NCBI RefSeq assembly: GCF_052113705.1
Contig: NZ_JBGQOG010000019.1
Coordinates: 21,141-85,140 of the forward strand
From: JBGQOG01 sp052113705
GTDB taxonomy: Bacteria > Pseudomonadota > Alphaproteobacteria > Rhodobacterales > Rhodobacteraceae
Length of the DNA stretch: 64,000 nt
Direction: 5' to 3'
Shown here: one piece after another, positions 54,112 through 60,446 of the stretch
Position numbering within the stretch: the stretch's first letter is position 1
How the letters are laid out: each line of letters opens with the position of its first letter
Made by a program: the position numbers and the translations under genes
Notes under the pieces: model-generated
Database searches by the model: none
Seen by the model: the letters and a program-made list of their open reading frames with translations, nothing else
What the model was told of the DNA's origin: nothing

Positions 54112-55281
54112 ATGGCACTCACTCAAAAGGCCCTGGCCGAGATCGTGACCACCCTGCGCGCCACGACCGGCACGGTGATCGACGCCAGCGGCAAAATCGC
54201 GACGGTGCCCGCTGACACCGCGCGGATCGACTACAGCGATGGGGAGGCGGCGCTGTTGGAGGAAGCGGCGAGCACGAACCTCGTACCGTATTCGGCTGCG
54301 AGTATCGACAACTGGCTCATTGATGGGGCTACCCTGACTGGCCTCTCGCTGAATGCGCTTGGTACGTTTCCGGGCCTTAAAATCGCCAGTGACGGGCAGA
54401 GTTACCACAGAGCAAGCGCTGGAAATGTCAATTGGACTTCTGGCAATACCTACGCCGTGTCAGCTTGGTACAAGGCTGGCACTAGCGGTAAGTGCCGAGT
54501 GGTCATGCGAGACTCTGCGGGTGCCATCGAGGTATCTGTAAGCGGCCTTGTTGGGGCACTGTCCCTTGGCTCTTCCGCAGGCGGGAACGTGTTCGGTATC
54601 GTGAACACTGCTCTCGGAGATGGCCTGTACAAGGTTACTTTCCTCTTCACCCCCAACACTTCTACCACTTCGGGTCGCCCAGCCATAGGCCCGCACACTG
54701 TCAACGTTGGTGAGGATGTTGTCGCGCTCGGCATTCAGGTCGAAGCGGGCACCGTCCCCACCAGCTACATCCCCACCAATGGTGGCGCAGTCACCCGCGC
54801 CCGTGATATTTGCACCGTGGATGTAAGCGATCTCGGGATCGCCGCTGGCTGCACCATAGCCGTTAAGGGCCGCTTCGATGGGCTGACCCAACCCGCTCCG
54901 GGCACCAACGATCGTATTCTGAGCATTGATGACGGTGGCTTCAATAACCGTTTAATTCTAGCCAGTACAAATCTCGGGGCGATCTTGGCACAGGTCCGAA
55001 AAGACAACATTCTTGAGGCGTCGTCTAACGGCCCTGACGGGGCTTCCACCTCTAACTTTGCCGTAGCGATGCGGGCCGGTCCGAACAATTTTAAGACGGC
55101 TATAAACGGCGTTTTATCTGGTCAGGACAGTTCCGTTAACTACCCGGCGGTTACTACCATGCGCATCGGGGCATCGGACGCCAGTGGCGGAGGCACCCCG
55201 CCGCGCCTGCGCGTCAAATCCATCCTCATCTATCCCGTGCTGCTGTCTGACGCAGCCCTTGCCGCATTGGGGACCGTGTAA
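54112..55281 (+). CDS. Head spike / fibre protein, rcc01080-like
   Basis: A 389-residue protein. The N-terminal 50 residues anchor it; then a concanavalin/LamG-like pattern repeats (GEAALLEEAASTNLVPYS, EAGTVPTSYIPTNGG, then a second sandwich with FDGLTQPAPGTNDRIL). This suits a carbohydrate-binding spike. Codon usage from about 54300 to 55200 is less GC-rich than the flanks, which suggests exchange of the receptor-binding domain. Confidence 0.6.
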   Translation: MALTQKALAEIVTTLRATTGTVIDASGKIATVPADTARIDYSDGEAALLEEAASTNLVPYSAASIDNWLIDGATLTGLSLNALGTFPGLKIASDGQSYHRASAGNVNWTSGNTYAVSAWYKAGTSGKCRVVMRDSAGAIEVSVSGLVGALSLGSSAGGNVFGIVNTALGDGLYKVTFLFTPNTSTTSGRPAIGPHTVNVGEDVVALGIQVEAGTVPTSYIPTNGGAVTRARDICTVDVSDLGIAAGCTIAVKGRFDGLTQPAPGTNDRILSIDDGGFNNRLILASTNLGAILAQVRKDNILEASSNGPDGASTSNFAVAMRAGPNNFKTAINGVLSGQDSSVNYPAVTTMRIGASDASGGGTPPRLRVKSILIYPVLLSDAALAALGTV

Positions 55282-55550
55282 TGCAGATCATCCGTTTGAA
55301 ATTCGCCGATGCCACTGAGGCTGAAACGCCGCTGGCCCCTTACCGCGAGGATGAGCGCTGCACTGTCGCGCTCACCTACCCGATGCAGGACACCGGCACG
55401 CTGGACGGCGAAGGCCAGCCGCTCCTGGCGCTGGTCGAGGGCCATCACATCGACATTCTGGCGCGCCCCGGGGTGGATCTGTCACCGCTGGCGGAGTGGG
55501 TCGTGACGCCTGTCACGCCGCAGCACGGGTTTGCGGGGGTGACAGAATGA
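55281..55550 (+). CDS. Hypothetical protein
   Basis: An 89-residue protein beginning MQIIRLKFADATEAETP, starting on the last base of the spike stop. No domain is recognised; phage spike accessory role is possible. Confidence 0.45.
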   Translation: MQIIRLKFADATEAETPLAPYREDERCTVALTYPMQDTGTLDGEGQPLLALVEGHHIDILARPGVDLSPLAEWVVTPVTPQHGFAGVTE

Positions 55551-55861
55551 TCGCGGCGCTGATCCTCCTGGCGCTGGCCTCGCTGGCTGATGCGGTCACT
55601 ACGGTCATCGCGCTGCGCCTTCCTGGCTTGCGCGAGGCGAACCCGTTGGCGCGCGGGGTGATGGCGGTGGCGGGCGTGCCCGGCTGGGTGATCCTGCGGC
55701 TTGCCGCGGCCGGGCTGGCCGGATGGGCGCTCTGGTCCTCGCATGCTGCGGGCGGGTCGGGCGCGGCACTGGCCACTTTGGGGGCATGGGTCCTGGCGCT
55801 GATCACCCTGCGCGTCGCGGTGATCAACACGCGGCACATTCTGGCGCGCCGATCCTCCTGA
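55547..55861 (+). CDS. Small membrane protein, DUF5658-like
   Basis: A 104-residue protein with three hydrophobic helices (about 3-22, 40-62, 70-92). LADAVTTVIALRLPGLREANP resembles the DUF5658 pattern with an Asp in the first helix. Position before the lysis cassette makes a holin-like or antiholin role possible. Confidence 0.5.
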   Translation: MIAALILLALASLADAVTTVIALRLPGLREANPLARGVMAVAGVPGWVILRLAAAGLAGWALWSSHAAGGSGAALATLGAWVLALITLRVAVINTRHILARRSS

Positions 55862-55933
55862 CCGGCCGCGCCGTTCCACAGCATGCAAGCCGTCCCGCCC
55901 GGGGCGGCTTTTTCGATTCCGGGGACACAAGAC

Positions 55934-56125
55934 ATGAACCAGCACGAGGGAACCATCGTGAAAAGCACCAATATCATCGCCGGATTCGGCCTGACCTTTC
56001 CGGCGTGGTGGCCGAGCCTTGAAGTGATCAACAGCGCGGCGGCGCTCCTGGTCTCGATCCTCTCGGCGGTCTGGCTCTTGCTGCAGATCCGCAAGGCCCT
56101 GCGCGACAAGGGGGAAAAGGCATGA
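55934..56125 (+). CDS. Holin candidate
   Basis: A 63-residue protein with one clear helix at about 34-50 (INSAAALLVSILSAVWLLL) and a second weak one near 15-27, ending in basic residues. It overlaps the lysozyme gene by four bases, the normal place for a holin. Confidence 0.6.
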   Translation: MNQHEGTIVKSTNIIAGFGLTFPAWWPSLEVINSAAALLVSILSAVWLLLQIRKALRDKGEKA

Positions 56126-56649
56126 TCGCCCGTATCTTCCTGGCCCGCATCCGCGCCTTCCTGCGCGGCACGCTCGGCGCGGTTGGCAAGCAAGCGCCGG
56201 GCTGGCTCTTGATCTGCACCGCGGCGGTCAGCGGCTTTGAAGGACTGCGCCTCATCGCCTATCGTGATCCGGTGGGCATTCCGACGTTCTGCTTCGGGGA
56301 GACCGAGGGGGTGCGGATGGGCGACCGAGCCACCCCGGCGCAATGCGCGGATCTCTTGCGCGCCCGGCTCATTGCCTTCGATGCGGGGCTGGCGCGCTGC
56401 TATCCGGGGCTGGTGCAGCAACCCGACCGGCGGCGGGCGGCGCTGGTGTCCTGGGCCTATAATGTCGGGCTGGGGGCGGCCTGCGGCTCGACCCTAATCC
56501 GGCTGGCCAAGGCGGGCGAGATCGGTGCCGCCTGCGATCAGCTGCCCCGCTGGAACAAGGCGACCAAGGCCGGGATCCGGGTGGTGCTGCCGGGCCTGAC
56601 CAAGCGCCGGGCGGAAGAGCGCGCCATGTGCCGCGAGGGGCTGGCATGA
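56122..56649 (+). CDS. Endolysin, GH24 lysozyme
   Basis: A 175-residue muramidase. The catalytic triad is Glu40, Asp49 and Thr55, in the E-x8-D-x5-T spacing of T4/P22 lysozymes. The N-terminal 25-39 segment (APGWLLICTAAVSG) is weakly hydrophobic and could act as a signal-anchor-release domain. Overlaps the holin and the spanin gene. Confidence 0.9.
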   Translation: MIARIFLARIRAFLRGTLGAVGKQAPGWLLICTAAVSGFEGLRLIAYRDPVGIPTFCFGETEGVRMGDRATPAQCADLLRARLIAFDAGLARCYPGLVQQPDRRRAALVSWAYNVGLGAACGSTLIRLAKAGEIGAACDQLPRWNKATKAGIRVVLPGLTKRRAEERAMCREGLA

Positions 56650-56885
56650 GCAGCCTTCCCCTCGCGGCCGTGGCGCTGATCGCCAGCTTTGCCGCCGGTG
56701 CCTGGTGGCAGGCGGCAGCGCTCGCCGCCGCCCAGGACGCCCGGATCCGGGCCGAGATTAACCTGCGGGCCAAGGAGGATGCCATCGCGCTCTCCGCCCG
56801 CGATCTGGAGGACCAAGCCCATGCGCAGCCTGCTACTGCTGTTTGTCTGCCTCTCGACCGGGTGCGCCGCCTCAATCTCCGCTGA
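56646..56885 (+). CDS. Rz-like inner-membrane spanin
   Basis: A 79-residue protein with an N-terminal anchor at about 4-28 (LPLAAVALIASFAAGAWW) and a charged helical periplasmic part. Its end overlaps the Rz1-like gene in another frame, the classical Rz/Rz1 layout. Confidence 0.65.
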   Translation: MSSLPLAAVALIASFAAGAWWQAAALAAAQDARIRAEINLRAKEDAIALSARDLEDQAHAQPATAVCLPLDRVRRLNLR

Positions 56886-57012
56886 CGCGCCCTGCGCCGA
56901 TCCGGTCACGCTGCCGGAGCGCGCGCTGACCGATCAGGAGGTCGAGATCTTCTGGGGGCGGGACAGAACCGCGCTCAGGATCTGCAAGGGCAGGGCGGGC
57001 GCGTCATCATGA
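56821..57012 (+). CDS. Rz1-like outer-membrane lipoprotein
   Basis: A 63-residue protein with a short signal peptide (MRSLLLLFVC) and lipobox STGC with Cys at 15. It starts inside the Rz-like gene. Residues 24-63 include FWGRDRTAL, and it lacks the usual Pro richness. Together the two would fuse inner and outer membranes during lysis. Confidence 0.6.
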   Translation: MRSLLLLFVCLSTGCAASISADAPCADPVTLPERALTDQEVEIFWGRDRTALRICKGRAGASS

Positions 57013-57049
57013 CCCGGCGGGAATGCAGGCCTGTGCGGCGCAAGCCACG
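56860..57049. repeat. Direct repeat copy 1 (Rz1 3' end)
   Basis: This stretch recurs at 58333-58516 in the same orientation, nearly identical over about 180 bases apart from a three-base deletion near 58357 and a few substitutions. It brackets the galU gene. Confidence 0.85.
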
Positions 57050-57187
57050 AATTTTCGAATTAGCCCTGCCGACCGGCGATCAGAATAACAGAGGCGAATA
57101 GTGTGCCACTTCTTTCGGCGCGTGGCTTGGGTGCAAACCTGTATGGCCCGCACCCTCGGCAATCAAAATATATCTGGTCTCCGCTTA

Positions 57188-58081
57188 CTATTCGGCAGCG
57201 TTTTGCAGCATCGTGACGTCAGCGATGAATTGCGCGAATTCGTCGCGCAGATCGGGGCGTGCGAGACCGAAGGAAACGGTGGCCTGCAGGAAGCCCGCCT
57301 TTGTGCCGCAGTCGAAGCGCTGCCCGCGGAAGCGGAAGCCGAACACGTCGCGGCCCTCCCGGATTTCCTGCGCAATGGCGTCGGTCAACTGAATTTCACC
57401 GCCAGCGCCCGGAGCCTGATTGTGCAGGTTTTCCATGATCTGCGGCGTCAAAATATAACGACCGATCACGGCGAGGTTTGAGGGGGCGTCCTCCTTCTTT
57501 GGTTTTTCCACCATGCCACGGGTTCGGACGATTGATCCCATATCTTCCGAGACGTCCAGAACGCCATAGGAGGAGGTCTTCTCCATCGGAACTTCCATTG
57601 CAGCAACCATACAGCCGCCGGTTTCTTGATACGCCTCGACCATTTGCTGGAGACAGGGCTTGTCGGCCGCGATCACGTCATCGGTGAGGATCACCGCAAA
57701 GGGCTCGTCGCCAATCAGGCGCCGGGCACACCACACTGCATGGCCCAGGCCAAGCGCTTTGTGCTGGCGAAGATAGGCAATGGCGCCCGAGTCCATGTTG
57801 GTCGCCTCTAGGATCTTCAACAGATCTTTCTTGCCCGATTTCTCCAGAGAATTTTGCAGTTCATGAGAGTGATCGAAGTAGTCTTCGAGGGCACCCTTGC
57901 CGCGCGAGGTCACGAAAATGAACTCTTCAATCCCCGCGTCACGGGCTTCGTCGATTGCGTATTGGATCAGAGGGCGGTCGACCAAAGTGAGAATTTCTTT
58001 TGGAATTGATTTGGTCGCAGGAAGGAATCGCGTTCCGAGACCCGCCACGGGAAAAATGGCTTTCGTTACATTACGTTGCAT
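57188..58081 (-). CDS. galU: UTP-glucose-1-phosphate uridylyltransferase
   Basis: A 297-residue GalU making UDP-glucose for cell surface glycans. VAGLGTRFLPATKSIPKEIL binds nucleotide, and LTDDV and GEIQLTDAI are further family motifs. The start MQRNVTKAIF has AGGTGTGAG upstream. It reads against the phage operon and lies between two copies of the Rz1 3' end, so it is probable cargo, perhaps altering the surface receptor. Confidence 0.95.
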   Translation of the reverse strand: MQRNVTKAIFPVAGLGTRFLPATKSIPKEILTLVDRPLIQYAIDEARDAGIEEFIFVTSRGKGALEDYFDHSHELQNSLEKSGKKDLLKILEATNMDSGAIAYLRQHKALGLGHAVWCARRLIGDEPFAVILTDDVIAADKPCLQQMVEAYQETGGCMVAAMEVPMEKTSSYGVLDVSEDMGSIVRTRGMVEKPKKEDAPSNLAVIGRYILTPQIMENLHNQAPGAGGEIQLTDAIAQEIREGRDVFGFRFRGQRFDCGTKAGFLQATVSFGLARPDLRDEFAQFIADVTMLQNAAE

Positions 58082-58332
58082 CTCACACCTATGATTTTCG
58101 CCCCGGCAGGGCATGTAATGGGTGCATTAGACCCTTTACCACTTTCTCTCGCAAGAACTGCCACCTTGAGTCACCATAGAAATGGCGAAAAGTTCGCGGA
58201 ACGAGCTTTTTTGGTGCACCGTGAGGAGGCATTCGCGCGGCGTTTTTGCCGAGCTGTGCTTGCTCGCAGCGCGGTTGCCCGGTTTCTCTCTGTGTATTTG
58301 GGCGGGAATGATCTGAAGGATGCTGCAGGCCG

Positions 58333-58516
58333 GGGTGCGCCGCCTCAATCTCCGCTAACCCCTGTGCCGATCCGGTCACGCTGCCGGAGCGCGCGTTGAC
58401 CGATCAGGAGGTTGAAATCTTCTGGGGGCGGGACCGCACCGCGCTCAGGGTTTGCAAGGGCAGGGCGGGCGCGTCATCATGACCCGGTGGGCATGTAGGC
58501 CTGCGCGAAGCCACGG
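58333..58516 (+). pseudogene. Truncated Rz1 relic (direct repeat copy 2)
   Basis: Matches copy 1 at 56860-57049. The Rz1 frame remains open to a TGA at 58480-58482 but the start and lipobox are absent, and the Rz frame stops as in copy 1 (CTCCGCTAA). It marks the right side of the galU insertion. Confidence 0.8.
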
Positions 58517-58532
58517 CAGGGGGGATAGGGTG

Positions 58533-59153
58533 ATGTGCGGACGCTTTGTCGATCCAAACCTGCGGGGCAGCGAGATGGATATGTCGCAAACCAAGATCGA
58601 CCCGATCCCCCGGCGCTACAACGTCAAGCCGACACAGGAGGTGCTGGTGATGGGGCGGCTGCCGCAGCAGGCGCAATATGCGCGCTGGGGGCTGATCCCC
58701 TCCTGGTATCGCGGCGATATCCGCGAGTGGAAGGCCGCGACGATCAACGCCCGGATCGAGGATGCCGCGCAAAAGCCGAGCTTCAAGGCCGCCTGGAAAT
58801 ACGGCCGCTGCCTGATCCCCACCGGCGGCTATTACGAATGGACGGGCGCAAAGGCCCCGAAACAGCCCTACTTCATCGCCTCGGCCGGGAATGAGGAAAC
58901 CCTGTGGTTTGCCGGGCTGGTCTCGCTCTGGGGCGATCTGCAGACCTGCGCGATCCTGACCCGCGCCGCGACCGAACCGCTGGTGGCGCTCCACACGCGG
59001 ATGCCGGTGATCCTGAGCGTCAGCGAGCGTGAGGCATGGCTGACCGGCCATGAAGGCCCGGACCTCGGTGCCGGGGCGCAGCTGCGCTACCACCCGGTGA
59101 AACGCTTCGGCATTGCCGATGAGGGCGAAGCGCTGATCGAGCCCTTCGCCTGA
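58533..59153 (+). CDS. SRAP (HMCES/YedK-like) abasic-site protein
   Basis: A 206-residue protein beginning MCGRFVDP; Cys2 is exposed by Met removal and crosslinks abasic sites in single-stranded DNA. YNVKPTQEV, ARWGLIPSWY, NARIEDAAQKPSF, YYEW and LHTRMPVIL are the family motifs. It protects DNA during replication and is often SOS-linked; phage copies occur. No GTTC-N7-GTTC box was seen just upstream. Confidence 0.9.
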   Translation: MCGRFVDPNLRGSEMDMSQTKIDPIPRRYNVKPTQEVLVMGRLPQQAQYARWGLIPSWYRGDIREWKAATINARIEDAAQKPSFKAAWKYGRCLIPTGGYYEWTGAKAPKQPYFIASAGNEETLWFAGLVSLWGDLQTCAILTRAATEPLVALHTRMPVILSVSEREAWLTGHEGPDLGAGAQLRYHPVKRFGIADEGEALIEPFA

Positions 59154-59344
59154 AGCCAAAGCCCTTCTGCATCCGACGGGCATTCCCCAAAACTATCCTG
59201 AAATTCCGCCCCTTTGCAGGGGCCGGGCTGCGCTAACAGCCCGACCACGCAGCATCTGTTGACGCAGGCTGCGCCGACCCAAGAGTGACCTTGAAAGTCG
59301 CCTGACCCTCGCGAGGGAGCGACCTATTGAGGTAGAATCACCCC

Positions 59345-60151
59345 ATGGAGCAAGTCAAAATCGCAGCCCCCGTCGCCCCCTGGCTCGGCGGCAAAAAGCG
59401 GCTTTACCCGGAGATCATCCAGCGGATCGAGGCGATCCCGCACCAAACCTATATCGAGCCGTTCATCGGCATGGGCGGTGTGTTTCTGCGCCGCCGCTTC
59501 CGGCCGCGCCTCGAGGTGGCCAATGATCTGAACGGCGAAATCGTCAATCTCTTCCGCATCCTGCAGCGGCATTACCCGCAGCTAATGGAAGTCATGCGCT
59601 TCCAGATCACCTCGCGCCGCGAGTTTGAGCGGCTGCGCGGCATGGATCCCGCAAGCCTCACTGACCTCGAGCGGGCGGCGCGGTTCCTCTACCTGCAGCG
59701 CCTCTGTTTTGGCGGCAAGATCGGCGGGGTGTTCGGCGTCTCCGCCACCACCAGCCCGCGGTTCTCGCTGTCCCGCCTCGAGCCGCTCCTCGATGCCGCG
59801 CATGAACGGCTGGAAGGGGTGGTCTTTGAGCAGTTGGATTGGGCTGAGCTGATCCCGCGGTATGACAGCACCGGCGCGCTGTTCTATCTCGATCCGCCGT
59901 ACATGGGCGGCGAGGATGACTATGGCAAAGGGCTGTTCGACCGGGGGCAGTTTGCCCGGATGGCCGAGATCCTGGCCGGGATCGAGGGGGGCTTCATCCT
60001 GTCGATCAACGATACGCCCGAGGTCCGCGAGATCTTCGGGGCGTTCCATCTGCATGAGGTCAGTCTGAAGTATTCGGTGTCAGCGGCGGGGGCAACGGAG
60101 GCGAAGGAGCTGATCATCAGCAACCGGGAGGTTCGGACTCGGTTGATTTGA
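59345..60151 (+). CDS. DNA adenine methyltransferase (D12 class)
   Basis: A 268-residue Dam-like enzyme. APWLGGKKRLYPEI is the SAM-binding start, EPFIGMGG at 38-45 is motif I and DPPY at 183-186 is the catalytic motif IV. It may protect the phage genome against restriction. No cognate endonuclease gene is adjacent, so it is an orphan methylase. A small palindrome (CGGGCTG-CAGCCCG, 59226-59245) lies upstream. Confidence 0.9.
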   Translation: MEQVKIAAPVAPWLGGKKRLYPEIIQRIEAIPHQTYIEPFIGMGGVFLRRRFRPRLEVANDLNGEIVNLFRILQRHYPQLMEVMRFQITSRREFERLRGMDPASLTDLERAARFLYLQRLCFGGKIGGVFGVSATTSPRFSLSRLEPLLDAAHERLEGVVFEQLDWAELIPRYDSTGALFYLDPPYMGGEDDYGKGLFDRGQFARMAEILAGIEGGFILSINDTPEVREIFGAFHLHEVSLKYSVSAAGATEAKELIISNREVRTRLI

Positions 60152-60446
60152 GCGGAGAGAGCGAGAAACTTTAAGGGCACGCGGCTGATAGCTCGGGATC
60201 CGAGGTAAAACAGTGATCCTTGCAGCATATAGCGAGGGCACTGTGAATGAGAGAAAATGTAGGCTCTCAAGGTGAAGTTGACCGTCAGCGCTTCGAATTC
60301 GCTATGAAAATGTCGCGTGTTCAACGAAGCGATCATTGCGTTCATGTAAGAACTCCTGTTACGATTAAAACGCTTCACTCGACGGGGCGAGATATATGGA
60401 ATTCATCAACACTTGCCGTCGTATTTTTTAAAGTTTGGAAAAATAA
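60152..60446. other. AT-shift spacer before NACHT gene
   Basis: This 295-base spacer changes from phage-like GC to AT-rich DNA and contains no convincing gene. A promoter for the NACHT gene must lie here, for example TTGCCG (60415) with weak downstream elements. The composition change marks an import boundary. Confidence 0.4.

Larger units (their letters stand above)
25652..60151. mobile_element. Prophage, lambda-like siphovirus with GTA-like parts
   Basis: From the tRNA-Arg 3' end onward the genes form a full temperate phage: integrase, repressor/Cro switch, replication, packaging, head, tail and lysis. The left boundary is the tRNA. The right limit is uncertain: phage-type genes are clear to about 57012 and cargo (galU relic, SRAP, Dam, NACHT) follows. 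No direct repeat of the tRNA end was seen before 64000, so the given end is the last phage-typical gene, not a mapped att site. Confidence 0.85.
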
